Positions 15,663-24,338 of a stretch of DNA of 41,436 nt are shown piece after piece. Numbering within the stretch: position 1 is the stretch's first letter; each line of letters starts with the position of its first letter. The notes below the pieces were generated by a model that did not search any database, was not told where the DNA came from, and saw only the letters and a program-made list of their open reading frames with translations. The DNA is from Planctomycetaceae bacterium (GTDB lineage Bacteria; Planctomycetota; Planctomycetia; Planctomycetales; Planctomycetaceae), in contig JAJDEI010000143.1 in the NCBI GenBank assembly GCA_029259845.1, positions 1-41,436 on the forward strand, in the 5' to 3' direction. The position numbers and the translations under genes are program-made.

Positions 15663-17525
15663 TCAGTTCTCTTCCTGCGATTTCTTGTACTCCATCAGCC
15701 GCCGGTTATAGAACGCGATCATTTCTTTGTGCCGGATTGTGCCGAGCAGCTTGCGATGGTTTTCGGGGTCGACGACGGGAAGTTCATCAATTGCGACGGC
15801 GGTAAATGCGCGCATGGCGACGTTGAGGTCGTCGTCCGGGGTGACGCTGACGACGTTGGGGTTCATGACGTCGTTGGCGGTCGCCAGTTGCCAGATCGTT
15901 TCGTCGTACAGGTATACGCGGATGTCGTCGGCGGAGAAGATGCCGACCATTTCGTCCTGTTCGTTCATCACCGGGAAGTAGTGCTGCTTGGTCGTGGAGA
16001 GGGCATGTACGATTTGATGCAGGGGCATCGACTCCGGAATGCGGAGGATGCTGCGTGCGCGGTCATAGACCTCTTTGACCGTCAATCCTTCGAGCACGTC
16101 GACCAGGAAATCGCCGCGGTGGGCGGGGGATTCCAGACGGGTGGGAACCTGCTTCGCATACAGTTTCCAGCGGCGCATCATCATGAAGCACAGCGTCGAA
16201 ACCCACATCGTCGGCAGCAGCAACTCGTAGCCGCCGGTCATCTCCGAGACCATGATGATCGTCGAGAACGGCGCATGGGCGCAGCCGGCAAAAAAGCCCG
16301 CCATCCCGACGATGGCGTAAGTCTCCGGCTGCGGCACGAGCGTGGGCCACATCCCGTGAAACCAGCGTCCGACCGCTCCCCCTAGACATCCGCCGATGAC
16401 CATCGACGGGCCGAAGACTCCCCCCGACCCGCCCGAACTGATGGTGAGCGAGGTCGTTAGAATCTTCACGAGCGCGACGGTCAGCAAGATTTCGATGCTC
16501 GCAGTTGTCGTATCGGTCAACGCATCCTGGAGTGTCCCATATCCGGTGCTGAGCACGGCGAGGACTCGGCCATCCTGCCCGAATGCTGTGAACAGCCCGA
16601 TACCGATGCATCCGGCAAGTGCCGCTCCGATCGCCGGCTTGAAATGTGGCGGAATCGGGATGAGCGCGAACAGCCGATGCGTGCCGTAAAACACCTTGAT
16701 ATACACGATGCCGACTGCCACCAGAATCAACGCCAACACCGCGTAGGGCAGTAACTCCAGCGGCGAACCGGGCGCGAGCTCGGGACGCAGGGCGAACAAG
16801 GGCGCGAAACGGATTTCTTCCGGGAGCGACTGGGAATACACGCTATATCCGATGATCGACGCGGTTGCCGCCGGGATGACGACGTCTGCTTCAAAATCGG
16901 ACTCGCTGTACAGAATCTCTGCGGCAAACAGGGCCCCGGCGAGCGGCGCCCGAAAGATGGCACCCACGCCGGCTCCCATCCCGGCAGCGAGCATAATTCG
17001 CCGGTCGCGCGGCGACAGCTTGAGGTACGTCGCCAGCACCGAGCCGAAGCCGGCACCAATCTGGGCGATCGGACCTTCACGCCCCGCAGAGCCGCCCGTC
17101 CCGATCGTAATCGCCGAGGCGAGCGTCTTGATCACCGGCACCCGCGCGCGGATGAGCCCGCGCTTACGGTGAAACGCGTCGATGACGGCGTCGGTCCCGT
17201 GCCCTTCCGCATCGGGAGCGAACGTGTACACCAGCCAGCCGGACGCCAGTCCGCCGACCGTCATGACAACGACGATCATCCAGGGAAGCAATTCCCCGCC
17301 ATTCTCCAGCACATGGCCGAAGATGCTGTGCTCGCCGACTGCCTCCCGCGGGGTGTATCCGGCGAAATGCACAAGCGTGAAGTGTGTGACGACCTGACTC
17401 GCCAGACTAAACAGGATCGCGCCGAGGCCCGCCGCAATTCCGACCAGGATCGACAACACGATCCACTTGCCAGACGCCTTCACGTCGATCGTCTGCAACA
17501 GTTTCTGAAGCTGATTCACCCGCAC
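15663..17525 (-). CDS. CLC-family chloride channel/transporter with CBS pair
   Basis: The 620-residue protein has the CLC core: G-T-G-G-S-A-G at 142-148 (the Ser selectivity loop), G-R-E150-G-P with the gating glutamate, and G-S-G-G-V-F-G-P in the second half. A cytosolic C-terminal region (about 455-590) carries two CBS-type segments, with H-Y-F-P-V-M-N and D-E-L-P-V-V-D as typical strands. It moves chloride (or another anion) across the inner membrane. The proton-pathway glutamate of the E. coli exchanger (E203, second of two adjacent Glu) is replaced: the matching stretch reads L-F-A-A-E-I. Coupled H+/Cl- exchange may therefore be altered, which is inference. The start GTG 17525 is tentative, since a second GTG follows two codons later. 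Confidence 0.9.
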   Translation of the reverse strand: MRVNQLQKLLQTIDVKASGKWIVLSILVGIAAGLGAILFSLASQVVTHFTLVHFAGYTPREAVGEHSIFGHVLENGGELLPWMIVVVMTVGGLASGWLVYTFAPDAEGHGTDAVIDAFHRKRGLIRARVPVIKTLASAITIGTGGSAGREGPIAQIGAGFGSVLATYLKLSPRDRRIMLAAGMGAGVGAIFRAPLAGALFAAEILYSESDFEADVVIPAATASIIGYSVYSQSLPEEIRFAPLFALRPELAPGSPLELLPYAVLALILVAVGIVYIKVFYGTHRLFALIPIPPHFKPAIGAALAGCIGIGLFTAFGQDGRVLAVLSTGYGTLQDALTDTTTASIEILLTVALVKILTTSLTISSGGSGGVFGPSMVIGGCLGGAVGRWFHGMWPTLVPQPETYAIVGMAGFFAGCAHAPFSTIIMVSEMTGGYELLLPTMWVSTLCFMMMRRWKLYAKQVPTRLESPAHRGDFLVDVLEGLTVKEVYDRARSILRIPESMPLHQIVHALSTTKQHYFPVMNEQDEMVGIFSADDIRVYLYDETIWQLATANDVMNPNVVSVTPDDDLNVAMRAFTAVAIDELPVVDPENHRKLLGTIRHKEMIAFYNRRLMEYKKSQEEN

Positions 17526-17721
17526 CTGTCCGAACGCTGAGAACTTGAGGACGGACCGCTACCCAGAGAACCGTCACAGAGCAGCACTGATTGTGAAGGA
17601 CTCTCTCGGGGATGCAAGGCAGTTGGGGAAGGAATCGGCCAATCGCCCCGCTTATCCTTCCTCGGGCTGTTTGCTATGCTGGTCAGAACCTTCGTCGGCG
17701 TTTTTCTCGGAGAACACGGTC

Positions 17722-18588
17722 GTGCTGCTCACCGTCGTGCCAAAGTCGTCCGCCACTTGCGTACTCTCCGCCAGTATGCTGCTGATGGTGGTTCTGTTGC
17801 CTCTGCGGGCTGCGGAGGGGGAGGACGCTGAGACCGACAGGACCGTCCGTGTCGCCGGGATCGTCCTTAAATGGCTGCGGACGGAGAAGGACGCCAACTT
17901 CGGCCGGGCGGAAAAACTCATCCGTGAGGCCGCCGCAGGAGGGGCGGAGATCGTCTGCACCACCGAGTGCTTTCTCGACGGATACGCGATCAAGGACAAA
18001 TCCATTCCCCTGGACGACTACCGGGCTCTCGGCGAGCTGATCCCCGGCGGCTCGTATTACCAGCGGCTGGCAAGGCTCGCGGACGAACTCGACATCCATC
18101 TCGTCGCCGGCATGCTGGAGGCGGACGGCGAGCACCGTTTCAACACCGCCGTCCTCATCGGTCCGGGCGGCGAGCTTGTCGGCAAGTACCGTAAGCACAA
18201 GCTGGAACACGAACTCGTCCGCAACACGCCCGGCACGGACTTTCCCGTCTTCAAGACCCCGCACGGCACTGTCGGCATCATGATCTGTGCCGATCGCCGC
18301 ATGCCGGATCTCGTCCGGCAATTGTGCACCAACGGTGCCGACATCCTCCTCTGCCCCTCCGGCGGCATGTTCGGATCCCGGCGAAACGACCCCATCGTCC
18401 AGTCACGCTCGAAGGAGAACGGAAAGCATATCCTCTTCGTGCACCCCGCCGAGTTCCTCGTCACGGCTCCCAACGGCGAGATCGCGCAGCGCACGATCCT
18501 CGGCGACCGTCTCGAAATCGAACCATCGCAGATCGGCACCGACCTCGACAGCAGCCGCGTGTTCTACTTCGACCTGCCGCTGCGCTAA
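17722..18588 (+). CDS. Exported carbon-nitrogen hydrolase (nitrilase superfamily)
   Basis: The 288-residue protein has the nitrilase fold with the Glu-Lys-Cys triad visible: Glu in C-T-T-E-C-F, Lys in K-Y-R-K-H-K-L and Cys in I-M-I-C-A-D-R-R. These enzymes hydrolyse amides or nitriles; the substrate cannot be read from sequence. An N-terminal hydrophobic stretch ending in L-R-A-A-E suggests a signal peptide, unusual but known in planctomycete members. The start is uncertain: GTG 17722 has CGGAG nine bases upstream and leads into the signal; GTG 17737 is an alternative. The open frame reaches back to 17545 without a supported start. It is divergent from the CLC gene, and a palindromic repeat lies 30 bp past its stop. 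Confidence 0.85.
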   Translation: MLLTVVPKSSATCVLSASMLLMVVLLPLRAAEGEDAETDRTVRVAGIVLKWLRTEKDANFGRAEKLIREAAAGGAEIVCTTECFLDGYAIKDKSIPLDDYRALGELIPGGSYYQRLARLADELDIHLVAGMLEADGEHRFNTAVLIGPGGELVGKYRKHKLEHELVRNTPGTDFPVFKTPHGTVGIMICADRRMPDLVRQLCTNGADILLCPSGGMFGSRRNDPIVQSRSKENGKHILFVHPAEFLVTAPNGEIAQRTILGDRLEIEPSQIGTDLDSSRVFYFDLPLR

Positions 18589-18617
18589 AAACGCCTCCGC
18601 CCAGCGCCTCGCGTTTA

Positions 18618-18639
18618 GCCGCACATTTCAATGTGCGGC
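18618..18639. repeat. Palindromic repeat, second copy
   Basis: GCCGCACATT and AATGTGCGGC form a 10-bp stem around TC. The core is shared with the 43-bp palindrome at 11984-12026. Here it lies between two convergent genes. Confidence 0.75.
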
Positions 18640-18651
18640 GAACCCCGGGCA

Positions 18652-19107
18652 TCAGTCGGCCACAAAGTGCAAACGCAGGTTACGCAGCACCGCATCGGCC
18701 CGTTGCTCAAAATCACGCCCGCGGTGAGACCGCGTCATCGGCCGAATATCAACATTCACGATCGAGCGGCGGGCTGTCGCCGCCTGCCAGTGCGGCTGGT
18801 CATCCCCCGGCTCGGCAAAATCGAGCCGCACCGAAACCGGACGCCGGCGTTCCTCCCCACGCCACCAGCGGAGATACCACGGCTGCCCCAGCCGCAACAG
18901 GACATGGTCTTCCGCCGCTTCCAGAATCTCGGCCCGTTCGTCCTCGATAAAACCCAACAACTTCAGCAGCAACATGCCGCCGATTTTGCACGTCGCAAAC
19001 TGGCTGGTGATTCCCCGCTGTGTCGTCGTTTCTTCGGTATCACGGTTGCATTCCGTCGGCGAGGTTGACGGCTCTCCGGTCTGGCTGATAGCCACGGTCT
19101 CAGGCAT
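18652..19107 (-). CDS. Hypothetical protein
   Basis: The 151-residue protein is not assigned to a family. Its central part (about residues 39-75) has a Gly-Gly start, a Leu-rich helix and an E-D-E-R-A-E-I-L-E segment, followed by W-Y-L-R-W-W and the charged R-R-R-P-V-S-V-R-L-D-F strand, then V-N-V-D-I-R-P. The pattern looks like a small folded alpha/beta protein and is reminiscent of small conserved planctomycete proteins, but I cannot name it. The ATG at 19107 has GGAG with a seven-base spacer; a GTG at 19122 would add five residues and lacks such support. It is convergent with the nitrilase-type gene. Confidence 0.6.
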   Translation of the reverse strand: MPETVAISQTGEPSTSPTECNRDTEETTTQRGITSQFATCKIGGMLLLKLLGFIEDERAEILEAAEDHVLLRLGQPWYLRWWRGEERRRPVSVRLDFAEPGDDQPHWQAATARRSIVNVDIRPMTRSHRGRDFEQRADAVLRNLRLHFVAD

Positions 19108-19427
19108 TGTCCCACTCCACACGAAGGGCCGATTGACAGTTCCGATTGTTTGTGGATCCCCCTGAGCGAGCGGCGTGCCGAGCAGGAGCCGAAAATCGCC
19201 GTCGTCATCCGCCCAGTCCGCAAGCCCTGCGACCGCAAGAAGATCGCCGCCGCAGCCCGCCGCCGATCCACCGCGTGTTGATTTTCCTCAACGTGGCATT
19301 GGGGCAACACGCGTGTTGCTCATTTGCGTCCCATGTCGGAGAATCGGCGTGCTGAGAGGAGCCGATCACTTGCAACTCCCAACAGTCGTCTCTCTGCCGC
19401 CGCCACACCTCCGAACGGAACGAACGC
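19108..19427. other. Divergent intergenic region
   Basis: This region precedes the rightward DUF6338-like gene. It contains the perfect 16-bp palindrome at 19304-19319 and a related half-site CGTGTTG near 19274. No further gene is supported. Confidence 0.5.
19304..19319. promoter_or_regulatory. 16-bp palindrome, possible operator
   Basis: GCAACACGCGTGTTGC is a perfect palindrome about 110 bp upstream of the DUF6338-like gene. The half-site CGTGTTG recurs about 30 bp upstream. The size and symmetry suit a dimeric repressor, but no regulator is adjacent. Confidence 0.4.
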
Positions 19428-20054
19428 ATGACCTTCAGCAGCTTTGAAGCCGTGTTTTACACCATCGGATTCCTGGTTCCGGGTTTCGTGTGGTCGGCGG
19501 CCATGTCGATCCTCGTTCCCGCGAGGCGGAGCGCAACACAGGTTCGATTCCTGGAGTTCGTCACACTGAGTTGTATCAACCACGGATTGTGGTCTTGGGC
19601 ATTGTTTCTGATCTTTCAGACCGGATTCATCAAACGACATGTTTTTTGGTCCGGTTGGCTGCTGTTCGGTATAATATTCTTGTCGCCGCTGGCGTTGGGT
19701 GTCTTGTCAGGTCTCTTGCAGCAAAAGGAGTTCGTCAGCCGGTTTCTGAATTGGCTGGGGTTGCGAACTCTCCATCACATTCCTCAAGCTTGGGATTGGC
19801 ACTTCAGTCAGGGGAAACCATATTGGATCCTCGTTCAACTGAAGGACGGGGCAAAGGTGTATGGTCTCTTCCATCGAAGGTCATTTGCCTCAAGCGATCT
19901 CGAACATCGTGACCTTTATGTGGAAACTCAGTTTCGACTGACCGACGGCGGCGAATGGGCGCCAGTCGAAGATTCTGGCGGTGTATTGATCATGGCAGAT
20001 CAGATTGCAACCATCGAGTTCCGAAATGTGACGGAGGTGAATGATGACCAATGA
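19428..20054 (+). CDS. DUF6338-like membrane protein
   Basis: The 208-residue protein has a hydrophobic N-terminal half with about three membrane helices (residues about 8-30, 45-65 and 75-97) and a soluble C-terminal domain. That domain carries the pattern W-I-L-V-Q-L-K-D-G, V-Y-G-L-F, A-S-S-D-L-E-H-R-D-L-Y-V, then S-G-G-V-L-I and I-A-T-I-E-F, which fits my recollection of DUF6338. Function is unknown. Its GC content is visibly lower than its neighbours, hinting at acquisition. The ATG at 19428 follows GGAACGAACGC, a weak ribosome binding site. The last codons overlap the next gene, so the two are translationally coupled. Confidence 0.75.
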   Translation: MTFSSFEAVFYTIGFLVPGFVWSAAMSILVPARRSATQVRFLEFVTLSCINHGLWSWALFLIFQTGFIKRHVFWSGWLLFGIIFLSPLALGVLSGLLQQKEFVSRFLNWLGLRTLHHIPQAWDWHFSQGKPYWILVQLKDGAKVYGLFHRRSFASSDLEHRDLYVETQFRLTDGGEWAPVEDSGGVLIMADQIATIEFRNVTEVNDDQ

Positions 20055-20232
20055 GAAGCAGGCCAAGACTAAGCAAGTGCAAGGGTATCAGCCGCGACCT
20101 GGAGACGTCGACAAATACGGTTACCGTCCACGTGAAGTCGGTCCCGTCAATCTGGCTGACTTAAAGCCCCCTTCCGGCGGTACTGCGATTGAGCCGCCAC
20201 AACAGGCCGCGACGAAGGAATCCAATCAATGA
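20044..20232 (+). CDS. Small hydrophilic protein coupled to the DUF6338-like gene
   Basis: The 62-residue protein is rich in Lys, Gln, Pro and Gly, with G-Y-Q-P-R-P near residue 14 and Y-G-Y-R-P-R; it is probably intrinsically disordered. The start overlaps the upstream gene by 11 bases. Two consecutive ATGs are present (20041, 20044); GGAGG at 20033-20037 has the better six-base spacing to 20044. The strong ribosome binding site inside the upstream gene and the overlap argue that this short frame is real and works with its membrane partner. I recall small Gly-Tyr-Gln-Pro proteins beside DUF6338 genes elsewhere, but cannot verify that here. Confidence 0.68.
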   Translation: MTNEKQAKTKQVQGYQPRPGDVDKYGYRPREVGPVNLADLKPPSGGTAIEPPQQAATKESNQ

Positions 20233-20361
20233 TGTCGGTGGTGCGACGTGCGGATTGCCACGTCCATCGCCGCACGAAGGTTGGTGCGATTGCGCAGTAT
20301 CATGGTGGTGCATTTGTCACCGACCATTGACGAGCACCCGATTAGCGTCAACTCTGCCGCC

Positions 20362-22446
20362 ATGACCACCGCCGCCACGCTCGATGATCTGCGCACACGC
20401 ATTCTCGCGGGAGAGACGTTGCTGTTCTTGGAGACGTTCGAGGAGGACCGCTGGGAGAACGAACTGGCCGACCTCGCCGCGGACACGGAGCGTGGTTTGG
20501 TCGTCTGGTCGGTGACTGCCGGTCCGCTCCCCCCGCCCGGCTCGCAGGCGATTGGCATTGACGGACCACTCGCGTTTCTGGACCAGATCGGCCAATACCC
20601 CAACGACCACCTGTTCCTGCTCAAGGACTTCCACCCCTTCTTCACCGACCCCCGCGTGGTGCGAAAAGTCCGCGACCTGCTCGGTTCACTCGCCGCGACC
20701 GGGAAGTCGCTGCTCTTCCTGGGACCGGTGGCGGAGGTCCCCTTTGAACTTAAGAAGGAAGCCACCGTCCTCGAACTCCCCCTCCCCGGTGCCGACGAAC
20801 TGCGCACCACACTGGCGGACGTTCTGCGGATGCTTGCCGGGCGCGAGGGGCGAGGGGTTAGGGAACAGGGGCCGGGGAGCGGGGAACAGCAGTCACCGAC
20901 CGCCGGCAGCGGCGATCCGCTGTCCACGCCCAACTCTCCGCTCTCAACCCTCGACTCCTCCCAGCAAGAGCGGCTCATCAGGGCCGTGTTCGGGCTCACG
21001 CTCAGCGAAGCCCGCCGCGCGCTGGCGCGCGCGCTGCAAGGGCGTGAGGAGATCGACGACGATGTCTACGCTCAGCTCGTCGCTGAGAAGCGGCACATGG
21101 TGGAAGGTTCCGACCTGCTGGAGTTCTTCGACCTGGCCGACGGCGTCGACGACATCGGCGGTCTGGAGGGGCTCAAGGAGTGGATCGGCCAGCGGGCGGA
21201 CGCCTTCACCACCGAGGCGCACGAACAGGGCATCTCCCACCCCAAGGGCATGCTGCTGCTCGGCGTGCAGGGGTGCGGCAAGAGTCTCACCGCCCGCGCG
21301 ACCGCCCGGCTGCTCGGCTTTCCTCTCATCCGCATGGAGATCGCCAACCTGCTCGAATCGGGCCGCGGCCGGTCCGAGCAGAACCTCCGCGACGTGCTCC
21401 GCGTCATCGAAACCATCGCCCCGGCCGTGTTGTGGATCGAAGAAATCGACAAAGCCTTCGCCGGGTTCGAAGAGGAAGCGGCCGCGGACGCCACCATGTC
21501 CCGTATCGTCGGCCGGTTTCTCACTTGGCTGCAGGAGCATGAAGCCCCGGTGTTCGTCGTAGCGACCGCCAACAACGTCTCGCATCTGCCTCCCGAACTG
21601 CTCCGCCGCGGCCGTTTCGACGAAATCTTCTTCGTCGACCTGCCCAACTATCAGGAGCGACAACACATCCTCAGCATCCATCTCCGCAAGCGCGGCTGGA
21701 AGCCGGGCAAATTCGACCTCGACGCCCTCTCGACCCGCACCGAAGGTTACAGCGGTGCCGAGTTGGAGCAGATCGTCAACTCGGCCATTATCGAAGCCCA
21801 CGCCGCCGACCGCGTCCTCACGCAGGACGACCTCGACCACGAACGGGAACTGCTGGTCCCGCTCTCGGTCACGATGGAAGACGAGATCTTCACCCTCCGG
21901 GAGTGGGCCCGCAGCCGCTGCCGTCCGGCGACTCCCGAATTCCGAGTCCTCGACGTGATGGAGGCCGAGGTCCGCCGCGGCGAGCACCTGCAAATCGACG
22001 ACGGTGCGGACGGCAGGATCGAATCCAAATGGCTCGAACTGGCCGAGCATGGCCAAATCCGGGCGGCTGTCATCGAACACATCCGCCAGCACGACCGCGT
22101 CACCTTCGATAAGCTGCAAACCGACTTGGCCCCCTACTGCGAAACGTCCGGCGAATACGGCCTCGCCTTTCGCTCCGACCCCCGCATCCTCATTTGGCCC
22201 CACCTCAGCCGCCCACTGGTCGACCTGCTCACCGACCTCCTCGCCGCCAAACGCCTCTACCTCAACCCGGCTCCCCTCGACGCCTACCCGAGTGCAGTCC
22301 GCCCCAAACTGCCGGCCCTCGAAACGCTCCCCGCAGAGAAACGCACAACCCCCGCCTGGCTTCCCCTGCACCTCCGCCTCATCCCCCCGCCCGAAGGCAG
22401 CAAACGCCTCAGCCGCGTCGCAAGAGCCCGCATGGGGAAGGTGTAG
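20362..22446 (+). CDS. AAA-family ATPase, Ycf46-like
   Basis: The 694-residue protein has an N-terminal domain typical of Ycf46-like ATPases (about 1-150) and an AAA+ core with Walker A G-V-Q-G-C-G-K-S (about 301-308), Walker B V-L-W-I-E-E-I-D (about 356-363), a sensor A-T-A-N-N and the arginine finger region L-L-R-R-G-R-F-D. The C-terminal 200 residues are a winged-helix-like extension ending in a basic tail. Client and role are unknown; cyanobacterial Ycf46 is linked to CO2 utilisation, which need not apply. Residues about 160-197 are a Gly/Ser/Gln-rich insertion whose DNA resembles intergenic low-complexity repeats. The start is chosen by alignment to the family; no Shine-Dalgarno is seen at 20362 or at the earlier ATG 20302. 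Confidence 0.85.
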   Translation: MTTAATLDDLRTRILAGETLLFLETFEEDRWENELADLAADTERGLVVWSVTAGPLPPPGSQAIGIDGPLAFLDQIGQYPNDHLFLLKDFHPFFTDPRVVRKVRDLLGSLAATGKSLLFLGPVAEVPFELKKEATVLELPLPGADELRTTLADVLRMLAGREGRGVREQGPGSGEQQSPTAGSGDPLSTPNSPLSTLDSSQQERLIRAVFGLTLSEARRALARALQGREEIDDDVYAQLVAEKRHMVEGSDLLEFFDLADGVDDIGGLEGLKEWIGQRADAFTTEAHEQGISHPKGMLLLGVQGCGKSLTARATARLLGFPLIRMEIANLLESGRGRSEQNLRDVLRVIETIAPAVLWIEEIDKAFAGFEEEAAADATMSRIVGRFLTWLQEHEAPVFVVATANNVSHLPPELLRRGRFDEIFFVDLPNYQERQHILSIHLRKRGWKPGKFDLDALSTRTEGYSGAELEQIVNSAIIEAHAADRVLTQDDLDHERELLVPLSVTMEDEIFTLREWARSRCRPATPEFRVLDVMEAEVRRGEHLQIDDGADGRIESKWLELAEHGQIRAAVIEHIRQHDRVTFDKLQTDLAPYCETSGEYGLAFRSDPRILIWPHLSRPLVDLLTDLLAAKRLYLNPAPLDAYPSAVRPKLPALETLPAEKRTTPAWLPLHLRLIPPPEGSKRLSRVARARMGKV
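20839..20955 (+). repeat. In-frame low-complexity insertion in the AAA ATPase
   Basis: The DNA switches from normal coding composition to runs such as GCGAGGGGCGAGGGG and GGGGAGCGGGGAAC, then to a CTC-rich segment with CTCCGCTCTCAACCCTCGACTC-like units encoding alternating Pro/Leu/Ser/Thr. Similar G-rich text occurs at about 24010-24050 and 24240-24260 between genes. It sits in the linker before the ATPase core and keeps the frame open. Confidence 0.6.
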
Positions 22447-22607
22447 GAAGCAGCATTCGGCGGGTGGCGGGGGCTCGGCAAGGATGTCCGGTCGTCGTGC
22501 CGCGTCGATCACGGGGGCGACGAGGCCGCAGCGGAGATCGTTCGTCGCCCCCGGTTCGGAACAGGATTCGCTTGCTACGGCCCAACGAGCCCCCGGCACC
22601 CGTCGAT

Positions 22608-22624
22608 GGTCCGCACAGCGGACC
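22608..22624. repeat. Short hairpin before purA stop
   Basis: GGTCCGC-ACA-GCGGACC is a 7-bp stem with a three-base loop between the convergent AAA ATPase and purA genes. It has no T-run and matches a common planctomycete palindrome type. Confidence 0.5.
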
Positions 22625-22664
22625 CTACTTGGCTGCGGTCATGGCGTCGGGCGCCACATCCTGA

Positions 22665-23945
22665 TCAATCCGCGAACATCGTTTGTTCGCGGTCTGGGCC
22701 GACGGAGACGATTTGGACCGGGAACTCCAGCAGTTCGGCGATGGTGTCGAGGTAGGCACGGGCCTGGGAGGGCAGATCGGTGAGCCGGCGGATGCCGGTG
22801 ATGTCCTGCTTCCAGCCGGGAAGCATGCGGTAGATCGGTTTGGCGATCGCCAGATCGGCGGCGTGCGAGGGGAAATCGGCCGTGCGTTCGCCGTTGATCT
22901 CGTACGCTTCGCAGATGCTGACGTCGTCGAGTTTGCTGAGCACGTCGAGCAGCATGACCGCGAGGCTGTCGACGCCGCTGACCCGCGCCCCGTAACCGGT
23001 GGCGACCGCGTCGAACCAGCCGCAGCGGCGGGGGCGTCCGGTGACGGTTCCGTACTCGTTGCCTTCGTCGCGAATGTGCTGGCCGACCTCGTCGTCGAGT
23101 TCCGTCGGGCAGGGACCGCCGCCGACGCGGGTGGTGTACGCTTTGACGACGCCAATCATGCGGTCGATCGCCCGCTCCGGGACGCCGCTGCCGACATGAA
23201 TCCCGCAGCCGGAACTGTTCGACGACGTCACGTAAGGAAAGGTGCCGTGGTCGATGTCGAGCAGGCTCCCCTGGGCGCCCTCGAACAGGATCGACTTGCC
23301 GTCTCGCAGCGCCCGATGGAGGAACGCCGTCGTATCGCAAACGTGAGGCCTCAAGCGGTCGGCATAGGCGGTGTATTCGTTGAAGATGTCATCCGGGCAG
23401 AAGGGATCGAACGTGGGATTAAAGGCTTTGAGGATCGTGTTCTTCTGGGCAATCACGTCGGTGAGACGTTGCCGGAGGAAGTCCGGCCGGTACAGGTCGC
23501 CCATACGAATGGCGTGCGTGCGACCGACTTTGTCGCGGTAACAGGTGCCAATGCCCCGCATGGTCGTGCCGATGGCGTCGTCGCCGCGATGCTTTTCGAG
23601 CACGGCTTCTTCGGCCATGTGGTACGGAAAGATGACATGGGCCCGGTCACTGATGAGCAGTTCACCGATTTCGATGCCCCGGTCGCTGAGGGCAGTCATC
23701 TCTTCGAGAAACGCCTGAGGGTTGATGACGACGCCGGTCGCGACGACGTTGGTCACGCCCGGGCGGAGGATGCCGGAGGGCAGCAGTGACAGCTTGTACG
23801 TCTCCCCGCCGAACATCACCGTATGGCCGGCGTTGTTGCCGCCCAGGTAGCGGACGACGACATCGTGTTGGTCGGTAAGCAGGTCGACGATTTTGCCTTT
23901 GGCTTCGTCGCCCCATTGCAGGCCGACGACGGCAGTGACAGACAT
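22665..23945 (-). CDS. purA: Adenylosuccinate synthetase
   Basis: The 426-residue protein is full length for PurA, which joins IMP and aspartate using GTP on the way to AMP. The N-terminal P-loop reads [11 protein letters not shown] (about 8-18), with Ala in place of the more common Gly before K-G-K. Other signatures are G-G-N-N-A-G-H-T, the I-G-T-T-x-R-G-I-G segment, [11 protein letters not shown] and T-S-S-N-S-S near residues 220-245, and [11 protein letters not shown]. The ATG at 23945 is preceded by GAAGGA with a nine-base spacer. It is divergent from hemD. Confidence 0.97.
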   Translation of the reverse strand: MSVTAVVGLQWGDEAKGKIVDLLTDQHDVVVRYLGGNNAGHTVMFGGETYKLSLLPSGILRPGVTNVVATGVVINPQAFLEEMTALSDRGIEIGELLISDRAHVIFPYHMAEEAVLEKHRGDDAIGTTMRGIGTCYRDKVGRTHAIRMGDLYRPDFLRQRLTDVIAQKNTILKAFNPTFDPFCPDDIFNEYTAYADRLRPHVCDTTAFLHRALRDGKSILFEGAQGSLLDIDHGTFPYVTSSNSSGCGIHVGSGVPERAIDRMIGVVKAYTTRVGGGPCPTELDDEVGQHIRDEGNEYGTVTGRPRRCGWFDAVATGYGARVSGVDSLAVMLLDVLSKLDDVSICEAYEINGERTADFPSHAADLAIAKPIYRMLPGWKQDITGIRRLTDLPSQARAYLDTIAELLEFPVQIVSVGPDREQTMFAD

Positions 23946-24338
23946 GAAAGCAGGTCCTTCGAGTGAATCGCGGGCAAACCGGCCAGTATATCGGCGCGAG
24001 GGCCGGATGTTGAGTCAGTGGTCGGGGGTCAGGGGTCAGAGGTGTATCCGTTCAATGGTGGTGCTCGCTCATTTCAGGGTGGCTAGGGCGCTGTTGAGGC
24101 AGCGGAAACGATTCCTCAGGCCGAACACTGGGGCCGTCACGTGGCTCGTTTCACTGTCCACAGCCCCAGAGTTCCGAGCGGCTTACTCATCATCGGTGTC
24201 AGATCGCCCCAGCCCCCCCACCAGTGGGCGGATGCACCCGGGGATCAGGGAACGGGGAGCGGGGCGGGCGTCGGCATCACGCCCCTGCTCCCGGAACCTT
24301 GACTGCCCGACAGGTGTGATTCGCGGTAGAATCGCCAC
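23946..24338. other. Divergent purA-hemD intergenic region
   Basis: This region must hold promoters for purA and hemD, though no convincing -35/-10 pair was found. It contains G-rich low-complexity text (about 24010-24050) and a GGGAGCGGGG...GCCCCTGCTCCC inverted pair near 24254-24295. No gene is supported here. Confidence 0.5.

Noticed and set aside
19535..19555. T-arm-like GGTTCGATTCC
   Set aside because: It lies inside the DUF6338-like coding sequence and has no other tRNA parts around it.
20944..22599. Minus-strand 551-residue open frame
   Set aside because: It mirrors the AAA ATPase gene and shows only the biased composition of an antisense frame.
22683..23789. Plus-strand 368-residue open frame
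   Set aside because: It is antisense to purA, which is certain.
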